The notes under the pieces are model-generated. The model searched no databases. It saw only the letters and a list, made by a program, of their open reading frames with translations, and was not told where the DNA came from. The position numbers and the translations under genes are program-made. From Inia geoffrensis (taxonomy: Eukaryota; Chordata; Mammalia; Artiodactyla; Iniidae), in contig CM070907.1 of the NCBI GenBank assembly GCA_036417435.1, positions 60,248,001-60,312,000 on the forward strand: a stretch of DNA of 64,000 nucleotides, given 5' to 3'. Of this stretch, positions 11,471-23,106 are shown in pieces (position 1 is the stretch's first letter; each line of letters begins with the position of its first letter).

Positions 11471-12262
11471 TTGAGAATATTTGATTCTGCTCTAGACAAC
11501 AAGAAAAACAAATGGGATGGATGGAAACCCTTTAAAAGTGTCACATTTAGGCAGGAAGTAAGCAAGTAGTTTATAAAACAGAGGCAGAATTCACAAGATA
11601 TATTAAATTTCAATAGTAATTTAGTAACCTATAAGATATGTTAAAGATGGATAAAATAATAGAATGTATAAGAGAATAAATGAGTGCTCCCAATAAATAG
11701 AAAGGGATAAAAAGACAAATTTATTAGGTGTTATAATGTATCCTCTGGGCTGACAGCTATGTCATCCAAAACTCAGCTACCCAATATGGGCCCAGTCTAT
11801 TCTTTGCCCAAGAAACAGAAATAAAATCCCTAACCGTTCATCAGGCTAATGTGTACTTCACCTACATATCTATAAAAGACAGACTACGTGTTTGGGCACC
11901 AGGTACCTTCCATTCATGGGGTTCCTTTGCTCAAACCTCACTTCTGGTCCTTGCATGCACAGCATTGGTGAGGAAGGCTGATGCAGCAAAAGGAGAGAGA
12001 CAAAATATACAACATGGTATATTTTGGGTAGTGTGGTCCATACAACTCACTTGCATCTTAACCTAAGTATATTAACCAAATTTCTTCTTTTGTTTCTCTT
12101 TCCTTTGCTTCTCATATATGTTTTAAACTGATTTGATAAGCTATGTGATTCAAGCATCTTAATTTGGCCTATGAACACATCTGTCCCATGACCTCAGAGA
12201 TGGCGTGCCTGGTTGTATAAGTGGAGACTCTGCCATTGCTCCCAGGTGGCTTCTTACATGTC
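11471..12262. other. Unassigned intergenic sequence
   Basis: No gene or named repeat. The 71-codon frame at 11851-12066 has no familiar motif. Confidence 0.4.
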
Positions 12263-12275
12263 AGAAGCTGTGCCT

Positions 12276-13786
12276 CCAAAACAGAAATATGGATCCATGG
12301 AACAGGATGGAAAGCCCAGAGATAAACCCACGCACATATGGTCATCTTATCTTTGATAAAGGAGGCAAGAATATACAATGGAGAAAAGACAGCCTCTTCA
12401 ATAAGTGGTGCTGGGAAAAATGGACAGGTACATGTAAAAGAATGAAATTAGAACACTGCCTAACACCATACACAAAAATAAACTCAAAATGGATTAAAGA
12501 CCTAGATGTAAGGCCAGACACTATCAAACTCTTAGAGGAAAACATAGGCAGAACACTCTATGACATAAATCACAGTAAGATCCTTTTTGACCCACCTCCT
12601 AGAGAAATGGAAATAAAACCAAAAATAAGCAAATGGGACCTAATGAAACTTAAAAGCTTTTGCACAGCAAAGAAAACCATAAACAAGACGAAAAGACAAC
12701 CCTCAGAATGGGAGAAAATATTTGCAAATGAACCAACTGAAAAAGGATTAATCTCCAAAATGTACAAGCAGCTCATGCAGCTCAATATCAAAAGAAACAC
12801 AAAAAACCCAATCCAAAAGTGGGCAGAAGACCTAAATAGACATTTCTCCAAAGAAGATATACAGATTGCCAACAAACACATGAAAGGATACTCAACATCA
12901 CTAATCATTAGAGAAATGCAAATCAAAATTACAATGAGGTATCACCTCACACCAGTCAGAATGGCCGTCATCAAAAAATCTACAAACAATAAGTGCTGGA
13001 GAGGGTGTGAAGAAAAGGGAACCCTCTTGAACTGTTGGTGGGAATGTAAATTGGTACAGCCACTATGGAGGACAGTATGGAGGTTCCTTAAAAAACTAAA
13101 AATAGAACTACCATATGACCCAGCACTACTGGGCATATACCCTGAGAAAACCTAATTCAAAAGCAGTCATGTACCACAATGTTCATTGCAGCTCTATTTA
13201 CAATAGCCAGGACATGGAAGCAACCTAAGTGTCCATCAACAGATGAATGGCTAAAGAAGATGTGGCACATACATACAATGGAATATTACTCAGCCATAAA
13301 AAGACACGAAACTGAGTTATTTGTAGTGAGGTGGATGGACCTAGAGACTGTCATACAGAGTGAAGTAAGTCAGAAAGAGAAAAACAAATACCATATGCTA
13401 ACACATATACATGGAATCTAAAAAAAAAAAAAGTTCTGAAGAACATAGGGGTAGGACAGGAATAAAGACATAGAGGTAGAGAATGGACTTGAGGACACGG
13501 GGTGGGGAAGGGTAAGCTGGGACAAAGTGAGAGAGTGGCATGGACATATATACACTACCAAATGTAAAATAGATAGCTAGTGGGAAGCAGCTGCATAGCA
13601 CAGGGAGATCAGGTCAGTGCTTTGTGACCACCTAGAGGGGTGGGATAGGGAGGATGGGAGGGAGACGCAAGAGGGAGGAGATATGGGGATATATGTATAT
13701 GTATAGCAGATTCACTTTGTTATAAACCAGAAACTAACACACTATTGTAAAGCAATTATACTCCAAAAAATATGTTAAAAAATAAA
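12276..13786 (+). mobile_element. 5'-truncated L1 with target-site duplication
   Basis: About 1.5 kb insertion covering the ORF2 C-terminal region and the 3'UTR. It is flanked by a 13-base duplication, agaagctgtgcct (12263-12275) and agaagttgtgcct (13787-13799), one mismatch, so both edges are fixed. The 3'UTR has the G-rich tract near 13636-13680. The end is unusual: the usual AATAAAG reads aaaaaatatg and the A-tail is short and broken. Confidence 0.95.
12286..13415 (+). pseudogene. L1 ORF2 C-terminal region remnant
   Basis: A frame open from before the L1 edge (12205) to 13155 encodes the ORF2 C-terminal part with [38 protein letters not shown] and [21 protein letters not shown] (Cys-rich end). 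Near 13125 a short in-frame loss removes part of the usual DPAIPLLG. A one-base deletion near 13153 creates a stop. The last piece, 13179-13421, lies in another frame. Codons before 12276 are flanking DNA, so the start at 12205 has no meaning. Confidence 0.85.
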
Positions 13787-13813
13787 AGAAGTTGTGCCTA
13801 TTAGTTCCTTTCC

Positions 13814-13994
13814 TTCTTTTTTTAATTTAATTTTTATCTTATCTTGGATTATAGTTGATTTACAATATTGTGTTAGTTTCAGGTGTGCAGCAAAGTGATT
13901 CAATTACACCTATACATATATCCATTCTTTTTCAAATTCTTTTCCCACATAGGTTATTACAGAATATTGGGTGGAGTTCCCTGTGCTCCTTCTA
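13814..13994 (-). mobile_element. Older L1 3' end, reverse strand
   Basis: Reverse complement of the older L1 tail seen at 6005-6481: tacaatattgtgttagtttc, gcaaagtgattcaattacac, gagttccctgtgctc. Confidence 0.75.
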
Positions 13995-14149
13995 TCATAC
14001 TGAAAGATATGAAAGAATGAACCACAGATCATTTTGGAATGGGTATGGCTTAATTATATTTTTCTGCTTGACTCTACTTATATAAAATATGTCTATCATT
14101 GCATGTCCCACTCGAAATTCCTGCTGTGTAAACATCTCCCCATACAATG

Positions 14150-14735
14150 CCAGCTCTCTGGCAGTAGTGCATTGGACCAGGGGTGAATTGATTCAATACC
14201 AGCCAACCATTGGCTAGCCAGTGACCTGAGACTTATGAGATATAACTCAGAATGATCAGCTCCAAGGCCAGTCAAATAATGATGTTGAGAATTTGGACCT
14301 GAGACACTGAAGCTAACATCAGTTATATGGAGGCCCTAAATTGCACTGGCCATGCTGTGGCTGAGGGCTGGTGTCGACTGTGTGGGAAGAGATGAACAGG
14401 GATCTATTAACCACATTCAAGATGATAGGAAAGGAAGTGAATACTGGTCTTTGCAAAGTGGCAACAAAGTAGATGCCCAGGAAGAAGCAGAGATACCAAT
14501 GAAAAGTGACTACAAATTCCCCAGGAGAAAAAAGGATGAGGAAATTTGCCTTAACTGCAGCTTTCCATTTCCAGCTTTAGTGGGACCCAACCATTCAGAA
14601 GTTCCCAACCTGGGTCCCTCAGATCAGTAGTATATAAGAAACTTCCATTTACCTTGTAGTAGGGTTTTTGTTTTTTTGTTTTTTTTACCATTTCTGTTTC
14701 TTGTAAGCAAATAAATAAAAACTTCCATTAGAATA
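14150..14735 (+). repeat. Ancient dispersed repeat, family not assigned
   Basis: The order of segments (ggaccaggggtgaattgatt, ccattggctagccagtgacc, then ataagaaacttccattt and tttctgtttcttgtaag) resembles an old mammalian LTR-like or LINE-derived repeat. No coding motif. The 92-codon frame at 14352-14630 lies inside it and is not evidence of a gene. Confidence 0.4.
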
Positions 14736-15439
14736 GTACTTGTTCATTTTAATGTTCACAGATAACTTCATTTAGAAGCCACTTACACGTGTCTGTCTCT
14801 AAGAGTGTGTATTGATGGTAAAACTGTATGATTCAATTAATACAGTGGCACTCATATATTTAAGTGCCATGTTCAGTTGGTATGTCATAAAAGACACCAT
14901 CTGTGCAGACCCTAGTAAATTAGGTTACTTGCTGATGACATTGAAGGAGCCAACAGAACCCTGGTCCCCTTACACCTACCCCATTTAGAAGAATTAATCC
15001 CAACAACCTTCAGAGTCTCATAACAAGTTAATGACAGAGAAGAAAGTAGCATATCCCCTAACTCACCCAATTTATAGAAATGCCAGCAAAAATTGTCATG
15101 AATTAGCAAATTGAGGGTGAGACAGCAATAATATTGCTTCTCCAGAAAACTTATTCCATTTGATAGCTGGATCACATTTGGCTTAGATGTAATTATTTCT
15201 TGGTGAAAAATTAATTAGCAAAAAACTTAATCTGCTTGTCTCCTTTTTTATGGAAAATGAACTGTCAGAGCTTTACAAGGTCACATAAAAATGTTTGTAA
15301 GCATGTCACAGTCAGGGAACCTAAAGATGAATTCCTCAGCCAAAGTTTTATTATATGTATATTAGCCATTGAACGGATTTCCAGCTTTAAAAATTATTCC
15401 TAACTCAAATATTATTTTAGATGGGGGCATTAATTACTT
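14736..15439. other. Unassigned intergenic sequence
   Basis: AT-rich, no gene or named repeat. Confidence 0.4.
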
Positions 15440-15645
15440 TAACTCCATTGCCCCTCTACTACATTCCAAGCACTGCATTCCAGTCTGTTGACAAATAGAT
15501 AGTTATCCGCATGTACAAAAGAATAAACTGAGATTCAGAGAAATTATATTACTTGCTCAAGGATACACAGCAAGTTAATTAGAGCACTCATATTCTGTAA
15601 TTAGACCATGTCTAGCTCCAAACCTAGCTTTTCCATTTCATCATG
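15440..15645 (-). repeat. MIR SINE, reverse strand
   Basis: Signatures ctgagattcagagaaattat, acttgctcaaggatacacag and ctagctccaaacctagc. Confidence 0.6.
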
Positions 15646-15874
15646 CTACTTTAACTCAATTAAAATGCATTAAATTGATGCTATGTAAGCAATAAAATGT
15701 GTTTTACTTTAATCATTTTTATGGAAACATGTTTGGCTCTAGCCTTATTTAAACACAATAAACAGTTTGGGCTATTTCACTGATTTGGAGAGATAATCAG
15801 GATCATTATCTAAAGTGTAAAAAGGCACAGGTATGTGTCTCTTCAAAAAAGGTAAAACTTCCTATCGTTTTTCT

Positions 15875-15980
15875 GGCACACTGAGCGGCTTGTGGGATCT
15901 TAGTTCCCTGACCAGGGATCAAACCTGGAGCCCTGAGCAGTGAAAGCATGGAGTCGTAACAACTGGACTCAGGGAATTCC
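15875..15980 (-). mobile_element. tRNA-derived SINE fragment, reverse strand
   Basis: Reverse-complement of the CHR head: gtgggatcttagttccctga, ccagggatcaaacctgg, ending cagggaattcc. It lacks the 3' part and tail and is more diverged than the other SINEs here. Confidence 0.7.
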
Positions 15981-16309
15981 TAAAACTTCCTAGCTTTAAA
16001 AGAAATGGCCTTCAGTCATCACAGCGGGCTGCCACCACAGGTTTGTTAAATGAATAAACGAAAGTCCCTCAAGCACTTGAAACTGAGCATCTCCAAAACT
16101 AAACTCATTTTCTCTAAGTTTTTCCCAAAAATATAATAATAAACAAATCTGCCTTGTATTTCCCCATATCACCGGATGGGATCAACATCCACTCTGTTTC
16201 CCACACTGGAATTCTTAGAGTCATACTGACTCCTGTTTCTGATCCCCTGTATTCAGTGTGTCACCATACTAGATAACTTCAAGATCCCCTCTCCAGATGC
16301 CCCTTCTCA

Positions 16310-16690
16310 TCTTTCTTAAGTTGGCTTCAAATGAAGGGTATCAGTGGGCTTACATTCAGCCAATGCAGAGGCCCAGGAAGACCTCAAAGAGAGGGAAGAG
16401 ACTGAGGGCAGGGGGGCTTTGCCCACAGCTCCATCTCTACTAGGACCATGTGAGCTAGCTGTGACCTCTGACCAGCCTTTCTAGAGTTCTTTCTCACCAG
16501 GCTCTAGGAACTACTCTCTCCTCTTGCTGTTTGAGGCTAGGGGTGGAAATAACTTCCCGCTGTATCAATGCTCTTTTTCGCATACCTACATTCCACCCTT
16601 GCCTTTCTAAATAGTTACTTTACTAAAACTCACCTCTAAATAACTGGTTTGAGCGTGCCCTCTAATTCCTGTGTTCTGACGAATACTGTA
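16310..16690 (+). repeat. Unassigned ancient repeat inside L2
   Basis: Reads gtgggcttacattcagccaa, a GC-richer middle (gcaggggggctttgcccaca), then actttactaaaactcacctc and tggtttgagcgtgccctcta. That order matches an old mammalian dispersed repeat I cannot name with certainty. L2 sequence resumes on both sides. Confidence 0.45.
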
Positions 16691-16973
16691 ATCCAATCCT
16701 GTTTATTCTAGATATTTCTTGAATCGTGTCTACTTCTCTACCCAAAGCCTTTGCCTTAATTTGGAATTTCATCTTTTATTTTTGGATTGCTGCAACGCCC
16801 ACTTGGCTAGTCTTTAATCCATTCTCCATAGTCTAATTAGTGACATCTTTCTAAAAAATATATCTTATCAGGTCTCTACATCATGGCCCTGTTTAAAACC
16901 CTTCAGTGACTGACTCCTCATTGTACCATTGTAACTCCAAACTCCTCAGGATGTTCTACAAATATCTGTATCA

Positions 16974-17177
16974 GGAGATCAGCTCGGTGCTTTGTGACCA
17001 CCTAGAGGGGTGGGATATGGAGGGTGGGAGGGAGACGCAAGAGGGAGGGGATATGGGGGTATATGTATAGCTGATTCACTTTGTTATAAAACAGCAACTA
17101 ACACCACTGTAAAGTAATTGTACTCCAATAAAGATGTTAAAAAGTAAATAAATAAATCCTCAGAAAAAAAAAGAGTT
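16974..17177 (+). mobile_element. Very short 5'-truncated L1 (3'UTR only)
   Basis: Begins ggagatcagctcggtgcttt and ends in a tail with aataaag followed by A-rich repeats. Possible 9-base duplication: tctgtatca (16965-16973) and tctgtgtca (17178-17186), one mismatch. It sits within the L2. Confidence 0.88.
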
Positions 17178-17660
17178 TCTGTGTCACCTGGACCATGTTC
17201 ACTTCATCAGACTCATTGCTCAACACTCCTCCTTTCTGCTGCCTTGAGCTCTTTCTTTTAGCCATGCTGGCTAGTACAATAGTTCAGCAGGCCTCCATAA
17301 TGCACTATGCTAGATCCCCCAACTCCAATTCCATCTTACACAATTCATTTCCTCCATCTACATCAAAATTCCCACTCAACTACCATTGGCTAATTACTGT
17401 TCCCCCTACAGGACAGGCTTTGGCTTCATCGTCTCTGGGAAGCCTTTGCTGAGATTTCTTCCCATGTTAGATTAGTGTTCTTTCCCTGTGTTCCTATACG
17501 CCTGTCTTGGTCATAATACCGATCACACTTATTGCTCCCACTAGACAACAGTTTCCTTGAAAGCAGTAACCAAATCTATTATCTCTGTATCCTTAGCTTC
17601 AGGGAAGTACTTGATATAGAATAGGGACTCAATAAAGATTTGTTGAATGAATTAAGTTAG

Positions 17661-18439
17661 CCCCCTGAACATTCTTCCCAGCAAAACCCAAACCCTACAA
17701 ACATATTTTTTCTATATTTTCTTTATCAAGGTGTCTTTGGTACAGAAGTGTTTGTGATGTACATGTTTATCTGAAATATGAGGTGATATTGATTTGTATG
17801 TATATTTGTATTTCAGGCAGTCACATTATGCCATGCTTTGGTAATAGCTGCATAATTCTCCCACTGGGAGAGCAGTTTCTATAATCGCAGTTGATGATTT
17901 CTTTCTATAGACTTTATATTTGATGCACTGCTTTTTATTATCAGAAATCAAATTAAGAAAAAGAATTCTTCTGAAATGAGAGTTCTGGCCCTGAAAACTG
18001 TAAATTCAAAGGTGGAACTTATCTATCCCAGTGAAACACCAGGTAAATTACCACCAGAGATTGCAAACTGCTTGAGAAAATAAAGTTTCCAATTCACCAA
18101 TATAGAGTAGGAGAAGATATAAAATCAGAATGAATAGGATGTGGATAGGAATACTCGCAGAACCTAGGATCTTGAACACTGGGGAGTTAATTGCTGATAC
18201 ACTACAAATAAATTACGCCTACTTCTATTATGGATATCAGCATTACAGTTAATTTTTTCCATCTCTACTCTTTTTCTTGATGGGCAGACTCCATAGTTAC
18301 AAATTGCAAGAAGTTAGGTGTGGTTGTTTATTCCCTCTTTACCTATATAAAATACTAGTTGTTACGGAATCTCTGGCACACTCTCATTGCCCCTCTCCCA
18401 TGGAGGCCATGAACTTTCCATTTTGTGGAAATGTATCCT
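17661..18439. other. Unassigned intergenic sequence
   Basis: AT-rich, no repeat recognised. Confidence 0.4.
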
Positions 18440-18960
18440 CCCCATTTGTCAGTTATATACCCTGCATAATATACCACCACAACTTAGTGGCTTAAAACTA
18501 CCATTTAATTCTATCACAACTCTGTGCGTTGATAATGTGGGCTGGGTTCAGCTGGGTGATTCTTCTGCTGGACTCTCCCATGTGGTGGGTGGTCAGTTGG
18601 TGGATCAGCTGGGGCTTGTTCAATTATGAGGAAAAAAAAAAAAAAAGAGAGATGCTGGGATGGCTAAAGCCTCACTCCATGTAGAGCCTCACCTTCCAGC
18701 AGGCTACCTGCTCTCATTCACAAGGAGGTCAGAGTCCCAAGAACAGAAAGGAAAGGCAAGCACTAAAGCAAAGCACTGTTCAAGCTACAGCTTTGGTCAT
18801 GTTTGCTACCTTCCCACTTGCCAAAGCAAGGTACATGGCCAAACCCAGAGTCAATGTGAGAGGAGCCTAGTGAAAGTTATGGATACAGAAAGGCATGAAC
18901 AAACTCATGACCATTACTACGATATTCATGCATGCCATTCCTGACATTTCCTTCTATGTG
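18440..18960 (-). repeat. MaLR (MLT1-like) LTR remnant, reverse strand
   Basis: caccacaacttagtggctta followed by gggctgggttcagctgggtg and a segment ending near catgaccattactacg follows reverse-strand MLT1-type LTR order. An A-run at about 18630-18646 interrupts it, perhaps a lost retroelement tail. Short frames here (18387-18629, 18660-18944) are not genes. Confidence 0.5.
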
Positions 18961-19330
18961 GTGGAGGCTGAGTTGTGTAACTCTCCTGGCCTCTCTTGCT
19001 CCTTCACTCACTCACTGCCAGGAAAGGAGCAGTGATTTTTTTTTCTTGAAAATTTGGGTGAGAATAAAGCAGACATGCCCAGCTAGCCCTTCTCTTTTTC
19101 TTATTTGGGTGGGCCAACTTCTGTACCCTAAGAGTTGCCTGTGTCTGTTGAATTCAGGGGCTTAGTAATGAAAACTCCATTTGTCTGCAGATAAAAGTCA
19201 TATTCTCCAATACCAAGATTTTGCCAATAAAGAAATTTTGGGCCCCATCAATTTACTCTTGTCTTATTTCTCAATTAGTTCAAACTCAGTGAAAGACCCT
19301 ACCCCTTCCATCCTAATCCTCTCCAAGCAT
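18961..19330. other. Unassigned intergenic sequence
   Basis: Nothing recognisable. Confidence 0.4.
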
Positions 19331-19385
19331 ACACACACACACACACACACACACATACACACACACACACATACACACACATACA
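19331..19385. repeat. (CA)n microsatellite
   Basis: Dinucleotide repeat with TACA interruptions. Confidence 0.95.
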
Positions 19386-19520
19386 AAATAGCAGTTGAAT
19401 GGAAAACTTCACTATTGTGCCAAAATGGCCACTCTCTTAAGTGAAGAAAAAGGGAGGGGAGTTGATAAGGGAGAATTCCTAGGAATGACTATAAAAAATG
19501 ATTATAGAAACTCCATCATT

Positions 19521-19642
19521 GGGACTTCCCTGGTGGTCCAGTGGTTAAGACTCTGTATTTCCAATGCAGGGGGCATGAGTTCGATCCCTGGGCGGGGAAC
19601 TAAGATCCCTTATGCCACGTGGAGCGGCCAATAAAATAAAAA
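19521..19642 (+). mobile_element. CHR/Bov-tA-like tRNA SINE, short form
   Basis: Begins ggacttccctggtggtccag, has a B-box-like gagttcgatccctggg, and ends in an A-rich tail aataaaataaaaa. Flanked by the perfect 10-base repeat tccatcattg (19512-19521 and 19643-19652). About 120 bases, lacking the 3' part seen in the longer SINEs of this window. Confidence 0.9.
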
Positions 19643-19652
19643 TCCATCATTG

Positions 19653-20089
19653 AACAATGGGTAATTTATAAAGTCTTTAAGAAAGACTTCAGCTTCAAGC
19701 ATAGAAAGAACAGAACAAAATTTGAAGAGATCTAATCCATTACAGAACCCAAATAAAGAGAATGAACCAGTGCACTGAGACAGGAAAAAGGCGAAACCCA
19801 AGGTTTCTCAGTGAGGATGACTAAGCCTGAGTTTATCAAAATAATTGGAGTTGGAACCAAAGATAAAATTAACAAGAGTGGGCTGGCAGCACCCACATGT
19901 ATGTAAATGAAGAGACTCATAAACTAAAGGAAGAATGGCACATTTTTCACTTTCTGCTTCTGTAATCTTAAGTAGTTTATATATCAATACTTCAGCATTA
20001 ATCTGTGTAACAACCCTAGCAACTACATGATTAGTCTTGTTCTATAAGTGAGGGAATAGAGATAAAAGGAAATTAAGGGATGTTCCCAA
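19653..20089. other. Unassigned intergenic sequence
   Basis: No gene or repeat recognised. Confidence 0.4.
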
Positions 20090-20720
20090 GTGTGTTGTAA
20101 AGAATTTAATCTTGCTTAAAAAGAGGTCTGGGCTTTGTCTTAGCCTACTGGGTGGTAAAGTGTCTGTGCTTGCTTGAGGGCCTTGGGCTAGCCAAAGAGT
20201 AACAATGTGAGTTAAAATGGGGGCTTTAACTCATACTAACCATGTGATTTAGGGTAGGGGCTTTGGCTCTCACCTGGGGGGCTAGAGACTAGAGACTGAG
20301 ATCAATCACATGGACAATCAATCAATCAATCATGCGAATGTAATGGAGCCCAGTATGGACACCAAGGCCTGGCTGAGCTTCGTTTGCTGGCCACACTCCA
20401 TGCATAGTGCCACGCGCCACTGCCAGAGAGTAACACGATTACCAGGAGATTGATGAGGAAGCTTCACGTTTGGAACACTCCTGGATTCTGCTCTAGGCGT
20501 CTTTTCCTTTGGCTTATCTTAATCCCTGTAATAAACCATAATTGTGAGTATAACAGCTTTTAATGAGTTCTGTGGGTCTTTATAGCAAATTATTGAACCT
20601 GAGGGTAGTTTAGAGAACTCTCCCCTCACCCCAAATTTGCTGCTGGTGTCAGAGGTGAGAGTAGTCTCATGGGGGACTGTGTGCTCTCTAATTCTGTAGT
20701 TGACCCTAACCTCTCACACC
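20090..20720 (+). mobile_element. ERV-type LTR remnant
   Basis: LTR-like order: a U3-like part with an (AATC)n run at 20318-20331, a polyadenylation signal AATAAA near 20531 (ccctgtaataaaccat), then gagttctgtgggtctttata, gcaaattattgaacctgagg and gctggtgtcagaggtgagag. The last part resembles the LTR at 37471-38270, suggesting related families. No internal retroviral sequence is adjacent. Edges uncertain. Confidence 0.5.
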
Positions 20721-21599
20721 AACATAACCCGTGATCCACCACATATGGCTCTGCAATTTGCACACAGAAACCTCTAGAATGTGCCATTTACAACTAACAC
20801 TACCAAGTGAGATGGATAAAATTACAATAGATCTTTTGAATAACAGATATCTTTACTTTTCTCATTAGAGTTGACTATTACAAGAATAATGAAAAATCCA
20901 ATATTAATTGTTCAGTCCATGTATGAGTCTATTGGCAATAAGCTATAAGCCAATAAAAACCAAATCTAGACAACCAAAACATGGCAGCACAAGATTAAGT
21001 ATCTTGGGGCAACTGTGCAGTTCTTGACAATTCCTAGACCTGTGTGCATTTGTGTATGTGATGGTCCTGATAACCCAGCTAGGAAGCAGTAAAATCATAA
21101 TTCAAACCAAGTCCTGGCATAAGATCAAAATTGGTCCTAGAAACCAAGATGAAAATAAGTCTATATGAGGGGACAAAACAAAATAAAATAAACAGGTGTG
21201 GGAACAGTTAAGATTCAAAAGCTTGGAGCTTTATGGGACTTTAATCTAAATAATGCAACATTTTAGTTTTACCAATAAGAGAAAAGACTATTGTTCCCAA
21301 GATAGAATGATGATCTACTATGAAGTCCATCACTGGAAATTTGGGGGGCACCTTGGATTACCACCTGAGCAAATGTCTAGAGTATATCTACCCATTGCAC
21401 AGAAAAGTTAGTGGAAGTCAATAAGTTAAACATGCAACAAGTAAAAAATAAATAAATACCAATGTTTTTAGGTATTGGTACCGGGGGAATGTTTAAAGTA
21501 TTATTTAAAAATAAAAGAATGGTGCCACACAAAAAAGTATCCACTTTAACTTTGGACTTAGAAAAGAGTAAATTTTTCTCCCAAGAGGCTTCTAAACAC
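20721..21599. other. Unassigned, holds one copy of a diverged local repeat
   Basis: No gene. Positions 20885-21045 resemble 22045-22195. Confidence 0.4.
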
Positions 21600-21710
21600 C
21601 ATTTCTAAAGGGTAGGACCTGTGTCTCAGTCTTTATTGTTTGCCCAACTTCTAGCATGGGGGTAGAACATAGTACTCAATAAAGGATTGTTGCATTTGTT
21701 AAATTAATGA
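21600..21710 (+). repeat. L2 LINE 3' end fragment
   Basis: gggtaggacctgtgtctcag, then agtactcaataaaggattgt. Confidence 0.55.
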
Positions 21711-22984
21711 AAACACGTGGGAAGGGATACTGTAATCAGGGTCTTATTGCTTGAGAGACTCTTCTTCTCTACCCTCCACCTTTTAAACTGGGCAGCTCCC
21801 TCTCAGTCAGGGAATGGAATGGAATGGAAAATAATAAAAAGAATAGTAATCTCTAATATTCCTTCAGCACTAGAAACACGGTGGTTCTGACTCTGTCTTC
21901 TGCAGTTCATACTAGCAAATGAAAAAATATACAATATCTATAAAACAGACTTCTTTAAATAACTTAGACCCTCATTATTTTTATTACAGCTGTTGATGAA
22001 AAGAAGCAATTATGGGACATTGGCTAAACACCACCTTGATATGTTCAACATCAAAATCCAATATTAGTTGTTCTGATCATATAATAGTCTTATTAGTAAT
22101 AGGCACTAAGTCAAATACAATTCAGGGCAAGGCAAAGCAAAACTTTGCACTCCATCATCAAGTCTCTCGAGACAGCTGTGCAAAACTTGACATTTAATTT
22201 AAAAAGCATAGAGGCATGATGGAAAAGCATCTCTGTGTGGAGAGTGGAAAGCAGTGGTGCATTTTATTTGACATGGTGGATTTGCTTTCCTTTATTTTCA
22301 TATTTTAATAAGTTCAACTCATGAAAGCATAATGAAAATAGAAAGATCAGCTATAATCAGGATGCATGGACATTTGGGGATCTTGATTTAAAAAGCAGTT
22401 GCCTTCCTAAGTCCTTCAACAAAATGTAAATTAAACAGATGAAATTGCCTAAAACATCACTGATTCCCAAGGGAATGTAATCATGCTTAAATGCCAACAC
22501 TAAATTAATCAGTGGAACAGAATGCAGAGAGGAGAAGTTTCATTTTAAGCAGCTTCATGTTTCATTAAAGTAAGTGGACATGGCAGGTCAGGTTAAGACT
22601 TTGCAAAGAATAATTCGAAAAGCAAAAGGCAAAGGTTTCTGTCTCAAAACTGTGCAGCCATAAAGCTTACTCAAATAGAACTGAATGTTAATGCATGTGC
22701 ATAGTATGCTCCGTAGTTGATCATTTTCCCAAGATATTTCTTTTTTCTCAGTGCAGAATTCTGGGGCAAAAAATGCATTAATATTTGTGTAACTATGTTG
22801 TTTTCCTCAAAGTAGCTTAGTTATAGTTTTATATTCTATACTTACATTGCTTATAAATAATCACATTCTTCCACACTGAACCAGTCTACAAAAATAAAAT
22901 TGAGCTGTCAGTCAAAACATGTATGTATTTAAGTTGAACAAGCAGAAAAAAAGATTTGGACAGGATGGTAAATGGATATAAATT
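21711..22984. other. Mostly unassigned AT-rich sequence
   Basis: Holds a short (GGAAT)n run near 21813-21830 and the second copy of a diverged repeat at 22045-22195. Nothing in 22200-22984 matches a repeat I know, and no coding frame is long enough to interpret. Confidence 0.4.
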
Positions 22985-23071
22985 TTGTCAGAAGTCATTT
23001 ATTTGTTCAACAATTTTTTTTCAGTGCCTATTTTGTACCAGGCACTGTTCCAGATGCTTGGCATGTACATT

Positions 23072-23106
<35 letters not shown>

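Larger units (their letters stand above)
16090..17660 (+). repeat. Long L2 LINE 3' region, split by two later insertions
   Basis: Collinear L2 pieces: 16090-16290 (aaaactaaactcattttctc...), about 16690-16973 (ttgctgcaacgcccacttgg, ccctgtttaaaacccttcag) and 17178-17660 (ctgccttgagctctttcttt, and the terminal caataaagatttgttgaatg). The order follows the L2 consensus, so this is one old insertion interrupted at about 16300-16690 by an unassigned repeat and at 16974-17177 by an L1. Confidence 0.7.

Noticed and set aside
13814..13994. BovB LINE (would point to a ruminant)
   Set aside because: The sequence matches the older L1 tail seen elsewhere in the window. No BovB was found.
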